Of a stretch of 38,397 nucleotides of DNA, positions 23,780-32,314 are shown piece after piece (position 1 is the first letter of the stretch; every line of letters starts with the position of its first letter). Both the position numbers and the translations under genes were made by a program. The notes beneath the pieces were generated by a model, which ran no database searches, had not been told where the DNA came from, and saw only the letters and a program-made list of their open reading frames with translations. This DNA is from Limnohabitans sp. (GTDB lineage Bacteria; Pseudomonadota; Gammaproteobacteria; Burkholderiales; Burkholderiaceae_C): contig NZ_JAFEIF010000077.1 in the NCBI RefSeq assembly GCF_017848645.1, forward strand, positions 1 through 38,397, written 5' to 3'.

Positions 23780-24427
23780 TCAAGCCAAACGCAACTCGTG
23801 CATGCCCGTGAACACGCGAGCGGCCCCAGCTTGCACCAGTGGCGCATGCGCTGCCGGCGGCGCGGCATAAGCCCACACCGTAGCCCCAGCAGCCACGCCC
23901 GCCGTGATGCCCACCGTGGTGTCTTCCACCACCAGGCAGCGGGCTGGGTCGATTTGCAGATGGGCCGCAGCGGCAAAGTAGACATCGGGATGCGGCTTGC
24001 TGCGCGGCATCTCGTGGCCGCTGAAAATCCGGCCTTCAAAAAAGTGGATCAAGCCGACTTGCTTGAGCATCATCTCGACCTTGAAGCGGTCTGCCCCCGA
24101 TGCCACCGCGATGCGGCCCTGACAGTGGTCATGCAGGTGCGCCACCGCTTCGTGCACGCCTTCGATGGCGGTGATGCTTTGTGTCAAGCGCTCGTTGCGC
24201 CGGGCAAAAAACTGTTCCAGCCACGCATCGGTGAGCGGCTGTCCCGTGTGCGCTTCGATCACGCTGCGCTGGCTTTTGACGGTGTGGCCCACAAAGCGCT
24301 GCATGCACTCGGCCAGCGTCATGCGCCAGCCTTGCTCTTCAAACATGTCACGCAGCACGCCGCAGGTGATGGCCTCGCTGTCCACCAGCACGCCGTCGCA
24401 ATCGAAAAGAATGGCTTCAAAGTTCAT
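23780..24427 (-). CDS. HAD-superfamily phosphatase, beta-phosphoglucomutase-like
   Basis: A 215-residue HAD hydrolase with a helical cap. Motif I is FDCDGVLVDSE with the nucleophile Asp and acid/base Asp, motif II lies in IAVASGADR, motif III is the Lys in PRSKPHPDVY, and motif IV is VVEDTTVGITAG. The layout fits the subfamily of small sugar-phosphate phosphatases and phosphomutases. The presence of DCDGV instead of the more usual DLDGV is shared by YieH-type enzymes. The substrate is not known. The start at 24427 (MNFEAILFD) is chosen because it leads directly into motif I; an ATG four codons earlier is possible, and neither has a strong ribosome binding site. Confidence 0.88.
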   Translation of the reverse strand: MNFEAILFDCDGVLVDSEAITCGVLRDMFEEQGWRMTLAECMQRFVGHTVKSQRSVIEAHTGQPLTDAWLEQFFARRNERLTQSITAIEGVHEAVAHLHDHCQGRIAVASGADRFKVEMMLKQVGLIHFFEGRIFSGHEMPRSKPHPDVYFAAAAHLQIDPARCLVVEDTTVGITAGVAAGATVWAYAAPPAAHAPLVQAGAARVFTGMHELRLA

Positions 24428-24495
24428 GGTGTTGATCATAAAGCCGTGGCTTCAAGGCAAACTAGGGGCCCTGAACGACTACGAAAGCGCTCACC

Positions 24496-24912
24496 ATGCC
24501 CAACCTGCTGCGCATCCACCATGCGGCCATCATCTGCTCGGATTACGAACGCTCCAAACACTTTTACACCCAGGTGCTGGGCCTGAAAATTCTGGCTGAA
24601 AACTTCCGTGCAGCGCGTGACTCCTGGAAACTGGATCTGGCCTTGCCCGATGGCGGTCAGATTGAGTTGTTTTCTTTCAAAGGTGCGCCGCCACGCCCCA
24701 GTTACCCCGAAGCGCAAGGATTACGCCACCTGGCATTTGCCGTGGCCAGTGTCTCTGAGTGGGCGCTGCACCTGCAGGCACAAGGCGTTTCGGTCGAGGA
24801 CATTCGCACCGATGAATACACGGGACAACGATTCGTGTTTTTTGCCGACCCGGACGGATTGCCTTTGGAGTTGTACGAGGCGAAAGTTCAGAGCACGTCA
24901 CCGTCCACATAA
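24496..24912 (+). CDS. VOC family protein (glyoxalase/bleomycin-resistance fold)
   Basis: A 138-residue single VOC-domain protein. The N-terminal beta-alpha unit is [20 protein letters not shown], with a His at the expected metal position, and VLGLKIL follows. The C-terminal half shows [11 protein letters not shown] and the final [13 protein letters not shown], with the second His and Glu of the metal site. Small VOC proteins of this kind include YaeR-like lyases of unknown substrate. Its last 25 nt overlap the end of the convergent ychJ gene. Confidence 0.88.
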   Translation: MPNLLRIHHAAIICSDYERSKHFYTQVLGLKILAENFRAARDSWKLDLALPDGGQIELFSFKGAPPRPSYPEAQGLRHLAFAVASVSEWALHLQAQGVSVEDIRTDEYTGQRFVFFADPDGLPLELYEAKVQSTSPST

Positions 24913-25277
24913 AACCAGCGCTCATCCTCGCGCACAAAGCGGCTGTGTTCATGCTGGCGCACCGCTTTACCGCCCACCCGAAAGCGCGCCACAAATTCGA
25001 CCTCGGCGGTATCAGGGCCTGTCATACGGTGCTGCTTGATCTCCAAGCCCAACCATTTGCCACCCGCTTCGAGCTTCAATTCGGCTGGGCGTTGGCTACT
25101 GTGCCAAGTGGCCAGCAGATAGGGAACGTCACCCAACACAAAAGCGCTGTAGCGCGAGCGCATGAGGCGCTCGGCATCAGGGGCTGGCTGGCCTGCATGC
25201 AACGCGCCGCAACAGTCAGCCAGGCTCAGTGCCTGGCCTTTGGGGGTGGTACGACCGCAGGGGCACGCCGCCGCCAT
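24888..25277 (-). CDS. ychJ: YchJ-family protein (UPF0225)
   Basis: A 129-residue protein. The N-terminal zinc-type motif is CPCG, followed by CCGALHAG, and the typical family segment is [19 protein letters not shown]. The middle includes ATWHSSQRP and WLGLEI, and the end includes [18 protein letters not shown]. The function of the family is not established. The ATG at 25277 shares one base with the rhodanese stop codon (TGATG), which fixes the start. A longer reading to 25445 runs through the rhodanese gene and has no family sequence. Confidence 0.9.
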   Translation of the reverse strand: MAAACPCGRTTPKGQALSLADCCGALHAGQPAPDAERLMRSRYSAFVLGDVPYLLATWHSSQRPAELKLEAGGKWLGLEIKQHRMTGPDTAEVEFVARFRVGGKAVRQHEHSRFVREDERWFYVDGDVL

Positions 25278-25708
25278 CAAACGCCTTTGCGCGCCGCGCT
25301 TTCGGCTTTGTGTTGTTCCATGGTAACAATAGGTGCCGCTGCTTTTTTCCAGGCCGCAAAGCCGCCGTCGATGTGGGCCACATTGGTCATGCCCATGTCT
25401 TGCAGGGTTTTGGTGGCCAAAGCGCTGCGCCAGCCTGCGCCGCAAAACAAGATGAATTGTTTGCCCTCGTCCGCGAACACGGGTTTGAAGTAGGGCGAGG
25501 CCGGGTCCACCCAGAATTCGAGCATGCCACGGGGCGCGAGCAAAGCGCCGGGCACGGTGCCTTCACGCTCGAGCTCACGCGGGTCGCGGATGTCCACGAT
25601 TTGCACGGCGGGGTCGGCCAGGCGCGCTTGCACCTCGGCCACGCTGTGCGTGGTGACCTGGGCCATGGCCTCGTCGACGAGGGCTTGAAAACCTTTGGTG
25701 ATGGGCAT
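25277..25708 (-). CDS. rhodanese-like sulfurtransferase domain protein
   Basis: A 143-residue single rhodanese domain, cytoplasmic. The N-terminal domain signature is [16 protein letters not shown] and the active-site loop is [15 protein letters not shown], with the persulfide-carrying Cys. The C-terminal part, [19 protein letters not shown], matches the usual domain end. A strong AAGGAG lies before the start. It follows trkH by 26 nt and is coupled to ychJ, so the order trkA-trkH-rhodanese-ychJ may be one transcript. The sulfur acceptor is unknown. Confidence 0.92.
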   Translation of the reverse strand: MPITKGFQALVDEAMAQVTTHSVAEVQARLADPAVQIVDIRDPRELEREGTVPGALLAPRGMLEFWVDPASPYFKPVFADEGKQFILFCGAGWRSALATKTLQDMGMTNVAHIDGGFAAWKKAAAPIVTMEQHKAESAARKGV

Positions 25709-25734
25709 GTGTCTCTCCTTGTTTCAACGGTAAA

Positions 25735-27198
25735 TTATTTACGCCAGAAGTGCGAGCTGAACAAGACCAGCACCGACAGCAGCTCCAGTCGGCCCAACAG
25801 CATGGCAAAGCTCAAAACACCGAGCTGGAAGGGGTTCAGGCCGCCGTAATTGCCCGAGGGGCCGACTTGGCCCAAGCCGGGGCCGATGTTGTTGACGGTG
25901 GCGATCACAGCAGAAAACGCGGTCACGATGTCCATGCCACTGAGCAAGAGCAACATGCTCAGGCCCATGGTAGCCCCACCATAAATGAGCATGAAGCCCA
26001 GCACCGCCGTCATGACGGACATGGGGATCACAGCGCCGCCCAGCGTGACCGGGTTGATGACTCGGGGGTGGATGATGCGCACCAGCTCGCGACGTGCTTG
26101 CTTGACCAGCAAAACCATGCGGACCATCTTGATGCCGCCGCCCGTGGAGCCTGCGCACGATGCAAAGCAGCCCAGAAACATCAACAAGATCGGGGCAAAC
26201 ACCGGCCACTGCGCGTAATCGGTGGCGGCATAACCGGTGGTGGTGGCCAAAGACACCACATGGAAAGCACTGATGCGCAGAGCTTCGAGCCCGTCTTCAT
26301 AGACACCATGGCCCAAGAGCAAGGCCATCACCAACAAGGTGGAGGCCAACAAGACAGCCAGGTACGTGCGGATCTCGCGATCGTTGCTGATGGGCAGAAT
26401 GGAGCGGCTGCGTAAAACCACAAAGTAGCGCACAAAGCTGATGCCCGCCAGGGTCATGAACACGATGGCGACCCACTCGATCATGGGCGAGTTGAAGTGC
26501 CCAAAACTGGCGTCATACGACGAAAAGCCGCCCAAACCCATGGTGGTGCACATGTGCATGAAGGCATCGGCCCAACTCATGCCGGCCCAACGGTAAGCCA
26601 ACAGGCACGCGCCCGAAAACAAGAAGTACACGCCCCACAATCCGCGTGCGGTCTCTGCAATGCGTGGGGTGAACTTGGTGTCTTTCATGGGGCCCGGCGT
26701 TTCGGTTTTATAGAGCTGCATACCGCCCAAGCCCAACATGGGCAAAACCGCCACCACCAGCAGCATGATGCCCAGGCCTCCGATCAGCTGCAAAAAGCAG
26801 CGCCAGATGTTGACCGACACCGGCAAATGGTCGAGCCCCGACAAAGCTGTGGCCCCGGTGGCGGTCAAGGCGCTCATGGCTTCAAAATAGGCCTTGAACC
26901 AGGTGATCTCGGGCACCAAAAACATGAGCGGCAAAGCCGAGTAAGCGGGCAGCACCAGCCACACCATGTTGACCAGCAAGAAGCCGTCTTTGGTCTTCAA
27001 TTCCCGCCGATGCTTTTGAGTGAGTGCCGCCAGCACCAAGCCGCTGACTGCCGTCAAACCAAAGCCCGCCAGCCAGATCCACTGCAAGTCACGGTGGTCT
27101 TCAAACCAGGCCCAGATGCCGGGCACCAAAAACGCGACCGAAAACGCGATCAAGATGCGCGCCATCAAGGACAACACGGGAGCGAAAAAGGTGAACAT
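25735..27198 (-). CDS. trkH: TrkH-type potassium uptake channel subunit
   Basis: Inner-membrane potassium-translocating subunit of 487 residues. The four pore loops with their selectivity-filter glycines are visible in TATGATALSGLDHLP, TTMGLGGFSSYDASFG, CAGSTGGGIKMVRM and TVNNIGPGLGQVGPSGNY, joined by several hydrophobic segments. It should work with the cytosolic TrkA gating ring encoded directly upstream. The ATG at 27198 overlaps the trkA stop by one base (TGATG); a TTG one codon earlier would change little. Confidence 0.95.
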   Translation of the reverse strand: MFTFFAPVLSLMARILIAFSVAFLVPGIWAWFEDHRDLQWIWLAGFGLTAVSGLVLAALTQKHRRELKTKDGFLLVNMVWLVLPAYSALPLMFLVPEITWFKAYFEAMSALTATGATALSGLDHLPVSVNIWRCFLQLIGGLGIMLLVVAVLPMLGLGGMQLYKTETPGPMKDTKFTPRIAETARGLWGVYFLFSGACLLAYRWAGMSWADAFMHMCTTMGLGGFSSYDASFGHFNSPMIEWVAIVFMTLAGISFVRYFVVLRSRSILPISNDREIRTYLAVLLASTLLVMALLLGHGVYEDGLEALRISAFHVVSLATTTGYAATDYAQWPVFAPILLMFLGCFASCAGSTGGGIKMVRMVLLVKQARRELVRIIHPRVINPVTLGGAVIPMSVMTAVLGFMLIYGGATMGLSMLLLLSGMDIVTAFSAVIATVNNIGPGLGQVGPSGNYGGLNPFQLGVLSFAMLLGRLELLSVLVLFSSHFWRK

Positions 27199-28589
27199 CA
27201 ACCAAAGAAGGTCGCGCTGACCTGAAAGAGTTTTTCCACCGCACGCACATCGCGCTTGTTGGGAATGAACAAGATGATGTGGTCATCGGCCTCGATCAAG
27301 GTGTCGTGGTGCGGCATCAGCACTTCGGATTTTTTTCCCTCGCCGCGCACGATGGCGCCCATGCTCACACCCTTGGGCAGTTTGATTTCCTCAACACGTC
27401 GACCCACCAGCTTGGAGGTTTTGATGTCGCCGCGTGCAATGCCCTCCAGCGCCTCTGCTGCGCCCCGGCGCAGGCTGTGCACCGCCGCCACGTCGCCCCG
27501 GCGCAGGTGCGCCAGCAACTCGCCGATCACGGTTTGTGCAGGCGAGATCGCGATGTCGATGGTGCTGCCTTGCATCATGTCGGCATAAGCGCGGCGGTTG
27601 ATCAGGGCCATGACGCGGCGCGCACCCATGCGCTTGGCCAGCATGGCCGACATGATGTTGTCCTCGTCGTCACTGGTCAGGGCCAGAAACAGGTCCATTT
27701 CACCCACGTTCTCTTCGTGCAGCAGGTCTTCATCGGCACCATCGCCGTTCAAGATGAGCATGCTCGACGGCAACTGGCTGGCCAGGTATTCGCAGCGTTT
27801 TTTGTCACGCTCGATCAGCTTCACGTCGTACTGGCTGGCCAGAATGCGCGCCAGGCGCAAGCCCACTTTGCCGCCCCCTGCCAGCATCAGGCGTTGCACG
27901 GGTTTGTCGGTTTTGTGGATGCCGGCCAGCACGATGCGGATCTTGCGGGTGTCGGCCAGCACAAAGACCTCGTCGCCGGGCAGGATGCGGGTCTCGGGCA
28001 AGGCGTCCACCAGCGCGTCCTGCCGGTACAGGGCCACCACGCGCATCTCGGCATGCGGCAAGCGGTCGCGAAACTCGGCAATGGTGTGGTTCACCAGCAG
28101 GCTGTCGGCCGCTGCACGCACCACGATCAGGCTGACGCGGCCCTCGGCAAACTCAAGCACCTGCAAGGCCTCGGGGTACTGAATCAGTTGCTCGATGTAG
28201 CGCATCACCGACTCTTCGGGGCAGATCACATGGTCCACCGCGAAACCGGACTTGCCCAGCAACTCGTCGCCCTCGTTGAACTCGGGAGAACGCAGGCGGG
28301 CGATGGTGGTGGGCACGTTGAAGACATCGTGGGCGATCTTGCAGACCACCAGATTCGACTCGTCGGCCGCCGCGCAGGCAATCAACATGTCCGCGTCCTG
28401 GGCTCCGGCTTCGCGCAGCACCGAAGGCTGAATGCCGTTGCCCACCACGCCGCGCAGGTCCAGACGCTCTTCAAGCAGCCGCAGGCGTGCCGGGTCCTGG
28501 TCGATGACGGTGATGTCGTTTTGCTCGGAAACCAGGCTTTCAGCGACGCTTTCGCCCACACGGCCCGCGCCCAGGATGATGATGTTCAT
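27198..28589 (-). CDS. trkA: TrkA potassium uptake regulatory subunit
   Basis: Cytosolic nucleotide-binding gating subunit of 463 residues for the TrkH channel. It has the usual doubled layout of RCK-N (NAD-binding) and RCK-C domains. The first NAD motif is IIILGAGRVGESVAESL with the acidic VIDQDP. The second starts at RLMLAGGGKVGLRLARIL, with LIERDKKRCEYLA following. RCK-C segments appear around DEVFVLADTRKIRIV and ADDHIILFIPNKRDV. Length is that of typical TrkA. It is separated from the upstream acyl-CoA dehydrogenase by 49 nt containing a hairpin. Confidence 0.95.
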   Translation of the reverse strand: MNIIILGAGRVGESVAESLVSEQNDITVIDQDPARLRLLEERLDLRGVVGNGIQPSVLREAGAQDADMLIACAAADESNLVVCKIAHDVFNVPTTIARLRSPEFNEGDELLGKSGFAVDHVICPEESVMRYIEQLIQYPEALQVLEFAEGRVSLIVVRAAADSLLVNHTIAEFRDRLPHAEMRVVALYRQDALVDALPETRILPGDEVFVLADTRKIRIVLAGIHKTDKPVQRLMLAGGGKVGLRLARILASQYDVKLIERDKKRCEYLASQLPSSMLILNGDGADEDLLHEENVGEMDLFLALTSDDEDNIMSAMLAKRMGARRVMALINRRAYADMMQGSTIDIAISPAQTVIGELLAHLRRGDVAAVHSLRRGAAEALEGIARGDIKTSKLVGRRVEEIKLPKGVSMGAIVRGEGKKSEVLMPHHDTLIEADDHIILFIPNKRDVRAVEKLFQVSATFFG

Positions 28590-28607
28590 AGGCCGAAATC
28601 ATACGTG

Positions 28608-28631
28608 AATGACCGGCGTCAACCGGTCATT
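28608..28631. terminator. hairpin after the acyl-CoA dehydrogenase gene, no T tract
   Basis: Perfect nine-base stem AATGACCGG / CCGGTCATT with loop CGTCAA, seven nt after the stop of the gene ending at 28639. The minus-strand continuation lacks a run of T, so it could be a weak terminator, an mRNA 3' stabiliser, or an operator for trkA. Confidence 0.45.
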
Positions 28632-28638
28632 CGGGCGC

Positions 28639-29766
28639 TCAAAGCGCGCGCTGGATGATGATTTTCTGCACGTCGCTGGTGCCTTCGTAAATCTGGCACA
28701 CGCGCACATCGCGGTAGATGCGCTCGACCGGGAAGTCGCTCACATAACCGTAGCCGCCCAGGGTCTGGATGGCGGCCGAGCAGACTGTTTCGGCCACTTC
28801 GCTGGCGAACAGTTTGGCCATGGCGGCCTCTTTGAGGCAGGGGCGACCCGCATCGCGCAAACTGGCTGCGTGCCAAATCAGCTGGCGCGCCGCTTCGAGT
28901 TGCGTGGCGCAGTCGGCTAGGCGAAAACCCACGGCCTGGTGGTTGAAGATGGCCGTGCCAAAGCTCTCGCGCTGCTTGGCGTAGTCGATGGCCACATCGA
29001 GCGCGCTGCGGGCCATGCCCAGACTCTGCGCGGCAATGCCGATGCGCCCGCCTTCCAAAGACGACAGGGCGATCTTGTAGCCCTCGCCCTCTTGGCCGAT
29101 CAGGTTTTCGGCGGGAATGCGGCAGTTGTCAAAGTTGATCTGCGCGGTATCGCTGGAATGTTGGCCCAGCTTGTCTTCGAGGCGCGCCACCACATAACCC
29201 GGAGCATTGGTCGGCACGAGGAAGGCGCTCATGCCCTTTTTGCCTGCGCCCTTGTCGGTCACGGCAATCACAATGGCCACGTCTCCGTTCTTGCCACTGG
29301 TGATGAACTGTTTGACGCCGTTGATGACGTAGCTGTCGCCGTCTTTCACCGCCATCGTGCGCAAAGACGACGCATCGCTGCCCACATGCGGCTCGGTCAG
29401 GCAAAACGCGCCCAGCATCTCGCCGCGTGCCAGCGGTTCGAGCCACTGCTTCTTTTGCTGCGCGTTGCCAAACTTCATCAAGATGGCGTTCACAGGGCAG
29501 TTGGTCACGCTGATCACGGTGCTGGTGCCGCCGTCACCGGCCGCGATTTCTTCGAGCACCAGCGCCAGCGTCACATAGTCCAGGCCCGCGCCACCCAGTT
29601 CTTCGGGCACACAAATGCCGTACGCCCCCAGCTCGGCCAGACCCTTGTGCGCTTCTTTGGGAAAGTGGTGCTTCTTGTCCCACTCGGCAGCGTGCGGCCA
29701 CAGCTCGCGCTGGGCAAAGTCGCGCACGGCGTCACGGATCATTTCCTGGTCGGGGGTCAGCAGCAT
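28639..29766 (-). CDS. acyl-CoA dehydrogenase, short-chain type
   Basis: FAD enzyme of 375 residues that introduces the 2,3-double bond in an acyl-CoA. The first signature is AFCLTEPHVGSDASSLR, the FAD/substrate region is FITSGKNGDVAIVIAV, and the C-terminal signature is QTLGGYGYVSDFPVERIYRD. The catalytic Glu is in CQIYEGTSDVQ, the placement of short- and medium-chain enzymes; the isovaleryl type has its base in another helix, and LiuA in this window lacks Glu at this point. It is therefore not a second isovaleryl-CoA dehydrogenase. Its acyl substrate is undetermined. The SDR gene lies 20 nt upstream. Confidence 0.93.
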   Translation of the reverse strand: MLLTPDQEMIRDAVRDFAQRELWPHAAEWDKKHHFPKEAHKGLAELGAYGICVPEELGGAGLDYVTLALVLEEIAAGDGGTSTVISVTNCPVNAILMKFGNAQQKKQWLEPLARGEMLGAFCLTEPHVGSDASSLRTMAVKDGDSYVINGVKQFITSGKNGDVAIVIAVTDKGAGKKGMSAFLVPTNAPGYVVARLEDKLGQHSSDTAQINFDNCRIPAENLIGQEGEGYKIALSSLEGGRIGIAAQSLGMARSALDVAIDYAKQRESFGTAIFNHQAVGFRLADCATQLEAARQLIWHAASLRDAGRPCLKEAAMAKLFASEVAETVCSAAIQTLGGYGYVSDFPVERIYRDVRVCQIYEGTSDVQKIIIQRAL

Positions 29767-29786
29767 GTCGGTCTTTCTTTGTCGGG

Positions 29787-30464
29787 TCACCAAGGCAGCG
29801 TGCTGCCGTCATGGTTCAAAAATGCGCCTCGGTGTTTCGGGTCGCGTTGGGTACGTACTGTCTCCAGCGTTTGGCGCATGCTGGCGGCACTGTCTTGTAC
29901 TTTGACAGGCGCTTGCGGACCGCCCATTTCGGTCTGCACCCAGCCCGGGTGCAAGCCCACGCAGCAAATTTCGGGAAAATCATGTTGAGCACAGCGGATG
30001 TACATGTTCAGAGCGACCTTGCTCATTCGGTAGAGCACCGCCATGCTGGTTTCGGTCAACGTCAAACTGCCAAAGTGACTGCTGATGACGGCAAAAGTAC
30101 CTGCGGACGGGGCCAGCATGGGTGCGATCTGCGGCAACACCATCATGGGGCCCATGGCATTGGTGTGCATCAACAGATCGAATTTGTTTCTGGTGGGCGG
30201 CGAGACGGCAGTGTCCCGATCGCCCACCCCGGCAACATACACGGCCAAGTCCAGTTTTTCACCATCAAGTTGCCATGACAGGCCGCTGTTGCTCGCCGGG
30301 TCGGTCACATCCACACGCAAAGTTTCACAGCCAAGCCTTTTCAAGCGCTCCAAGCCATCCGAATTGCGTGCAGTGGCAATGACGCGCCAGCCATCCTCTC
30401 GGTACTGTCGAGCCAGTTCCAGGCCAATTCCCCGGGACGCGCCAATCAACAAGACTGTTGCCAT
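29787..30464 (-). CDS. short-chain dehydrogenase/reductase (C-factor-like SDR)
   Basis: NAD(P)-dependent oxidoreductase of 225 residues. The nucleotide motif is VLLIGASRGIGLELARQY at residues 4-21. The catalytic Tyr145 and Lys149 are in LYRMSKVALN, with the Ser at 128-129 in AVISSHFG. The usual NAG strand reads VAGVG here. Lengths near 225 and an early C-terminal end with HPGWVQTEMGG resemble CsgA/C-factor-like SDRs rather than 250-residue beta-oxidation types. The substrate is unknown. It is probably co-transcribed with the acyl-CoA dehydrogenase. Confidence 0.9.
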   Translation of the reverse strand: MATVLLIGASRGIGLELARQYREDGWRVIATARNSDGLERLKRLGCETLRVDVTDPASNSGLSWQLDGEKLDLAVYVAGVGDRDTAVSPPTRNKFDLLMHTNAMGPMMVLPQIAPMLAPSAGTFAVISSHFGSLTLTETSMAVLYRMSKVALNMYIRCAQHDFPEICCVGLHPGWVQTEMGGPQAPVKVQDSAASMRQTLETVRTQRDPKHRGAFLNHDGSTLPW

Positions 30465-30510
30465 GTCATTCTCCGTAATAGCTTCAACTTATAGCGATCG
30501 ATGTCTGAGC

Positions 30511-30582
30511 TGTAGGTCGGTGGTTTTAGCCCCGACATGAAACCTTTGCAGGCAGATGTCGGAGCTGAAGCTCCGACCTACG
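30511..30582. repeat. REP-like inverted repeat pair
   Basis: Two related units face each other: 30511-30538 (starting TGTAGGTCGG, ending CCCCGACAT) and 30556-30582 (starting ATGTCGGAGC, ending CCGACCTACG). Each unit can fold alone, and the second has GTCGGAGCT / AGCTCCGAC as a near-perfect stem. The pair sits in the gap between the thiolase stop and the SDR start, as extragenic palindromes usually do. Confidence 0.7.
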
Positions 30583-30592
30583 AGAACCGAAT

Positions 30593-31777
30593 TCACACCA
30601 ACTCCAGCGCCACGGCCGTGCCTTCGCCGCCGCCAATGCACAGCGTAGCCAAGCCTTTTTTCAGGCCACGGGTTTTGAGCGCGTGGATCAGCGTGACCAT
30701 GATGCGCGCGCCAGATGCGCCAATCGGGTGGCCGAGGGCGCAAGCGCCGCCGTTCACGTTAACCTTGTCGTGAGACACGTTCAGCTCTTTCATGAGCGCC
30801 ATGGGCACCACCGCAAAGGCTTCGTTAACTTCCCACAGGTCCACGTCTTCGACCTTCCAGCCCGCTTTGGCCAGTGCCTTTTGTGTCGCGCCCACGGGGG
30901 CGGTGGCGAACCACTCGGGCTCTTGCGCATGGGTGGCGTGGCTGACGATGCGGGCCAGGGGCTTGCACCCCAACTTGGCGGCGGTGCTTTCGCGCATCAG
31001 CACCATGGCAGCCGCGCCGTCGTTGATGGACGAGCTGCTGGCGGCGGTGATGGTGCCGTCTTTCTTGAAGGCGGGTTTGAGGCTGGTGATTTTGTCGAGC
31101 TTGACTTTGCCAGGACCTTCGTCGATCGAGACCACGCGTTCACCGCTGCGGTCTTTCACCGTCACAGGGGTGATTTCGGTGGCAAAAGCACCCGACTCGG
31201 TGGCGGCCTTTGCGCGCTGCACGCTGGTGGTGGCAAAGTGGTCTTGCTCTGCGCGGGTGAAGCTGTATTTGGCAGCGCAGTCTTCGCCAAAGGTGCCCAT
31301 GCTGCGGCCAGGCTCGTAAGCGTCTTCCAGGCCGTCGAGCATCATGTGGTCAAAGATGCGGTCGTGGCCCATGCGGTAGCCGCCACGGCCCTTGAGCATG
31401 AGGTAGGGCGCGTTGGTCATGCTTTCCATGCCACCGGCCACCAACACATCGTGTGTGCCTGCGACCAACATGTCGTGCGCGAACATGGCCGCGCGCATAC
31501 CAGAGCCGCACATCTTGGACAAAGTGACCGCGCCCGCGCTCTTGGGCAAACCGCCCTTGAAGCCCGCCTGACGCGCTGGCGCCTGGCCCTGGCCTGCCAT
31601 CAGGCAGTTGCCAAACAGCACTTCGGTGACCAGCTCAGGGCTGATGCCTGCGCGCTCGACGGCGGCCTTGATGGCGGCACCACCCAGGTCGTGGGCGGCC
31701 AGTGGAGAGAAGTCGCCCTGGAAGCTGCCCATGGGGGTGCGGGCAGCGCTGACGATGACGATGGGGTCGTGTGACAT
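30593..31777 (-). CDS. atoB: acetyl-CoA C-acetyltransferase (thiolase)
   Basis: Condenses or cleaves acetyl-CoA and acetoacetyl-CoA. A 394-residue biosynthetic-type thiolase. The nucleophile Cys90 is in LSKMCGSGMRAAM, the conserved His is in VNGGACALGHPIGASGARI, and the second Cys is in LATLCIGGGEGTA. The symbol reflects family and context; phaA would be equally fitting by sequence. It is the last gene of the liuA operon, where it can convert acetoacetyl-CoA from leucine breakdown to acetyl-CoA. The start at 31777 (MSHDPIVIVSAARTP) is 11 nt after the stop of the preceding gene. Confidence 0.94.
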   Translation of the reverse strand: MSHDPIVIVSAARTPMGSFQGDFSPLAAHDLGGAAIKAAVERAGISPELVTEVLFGNCLMAGQGQAPARQAGFKGGLPKSAGAVTLSKMCGSGMRAAMFAHDMLVAGTHDVLVAGGMESMTNAPYLMLKGRGGYRMGHDRIFDHMMLDGLEDAYEPGRSMGTFGEDCAAKYSFTRAEQDHFATTSVQRAKAATESGAFATEITPVTVKDRSGERVVSIDEGPGKVKLDKITSLKPAFKKDGTITAASSSSINDGAAAMVLMRESTAAKLGCKPLARIVSHATHAQEPEWFATAPVGATQKALAKAGWKVEDVDLWEVNEAFAVVPMALMKELNVSHDKVNVNGGACALGHPIGASGARIMVTLIHALKTRGLKKGLATLCIGGGEGTAVALELV

Positions 31778-31788
31778 GGTGAAGCCTT

Positions 31789-32301
31789 TCAAGTGTGTGT
31801 GTCTTTGTGGATGTCGGCAATGATGAGGTGTTCGCCGGTTTCTTCTTCAGCGATGCGGCGGATGTAGGCCACGAAGTCGGGGTCTTCGCCGCGCAGCAAG
31901 AGTGGCAAGGCCAAACGGAAATCGTCGCGCCTGCACCACTCGCGCATATAGTCGTCCCAGGAGTTCCAGCGCCGCTGTTCGGTGGCGCTCATTTCCGCGC
32001 GATACGCAATGAGATAGGCCCGCTCGAACAGGGCGATCAGCATGTCGAAAATCGTCATCATGCGTTCGCGCTGCTCGGGCGTGGGATCGCGCAAGGCCTG
32101 CGTGGTGCGCAGCTGCAGATCGGCGTGATCGAGCACCACCTTCAGGAAATCGTTGTAAGCGTCGGAGAGGTGCTGATACGCCTCTTCTTCTTCATTTTCG
32201 CGCTCCTTGCGCTGCTCCAGCCAGAACACCCAGACGGCATAGGGCAGACCGAACACGGTCACCGCATAACTGCCCAACTCCAGAAATTCTGCCAAGTTCA
32301 T
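31789..32301 (-). CDS. membrane-anchored helical protein, unknown function
   Basis: A 170-residue protein with one hydrophobic segment near the N-terminus (about residues 10-27, YAVTVFGLPYAVWVFWLE), followed by a basic/acidic stretch QRKERENEEEEA and a mainly helical soluble domain. No known domain is recognised. The charge pattern after the helix suggests that the bulk faces the cytoplasm. It lies between the carbonic anhydrase (13 nt upstream) and the thiolase (11 nt downstream), so it belongs to the liuA operon. A role connected with carbonic anhydrase or acyl-CoA metabolism is only a guess from position. Confidence 0.8.
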   Translation of the reverse strand: MNLAEFLELGSYAVTVFGLPYAVWVFWLEQRKERENEEEEAYQHLSDAYNDFLKVVLDHADLQLRTTQALRDPTPEQRERMMTIFDMLIALFERAYLIAYRAEMSATEQRRWNSWDDYMREWCRRDDFRLALPLLLRGEDPDFVAYIRRIAEEETGEHLIIADIHKDTHT

Positions 32302-32314
32302 GGGTACACGGCGC

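Noticed and set aside
22834..24039. 401-codon minus-strand frame across the AraC-type gene and the HAD gene
   Set aside because: It crosses two well-supported genes in the wrong frame and shows no family sequence.
28597..28620. Promoter TTGACG...TATGAT before trkA
   Set aside because: The spacer is only 13 nt, too short for a normal sigma-70 promoter, and the TTGACG lies inside the hairpin.
27279..28658. 459-codon plus-strand frame opposite trkA
   Set aside because: Antisense shadow; trkA motifs are intact on the other strand.
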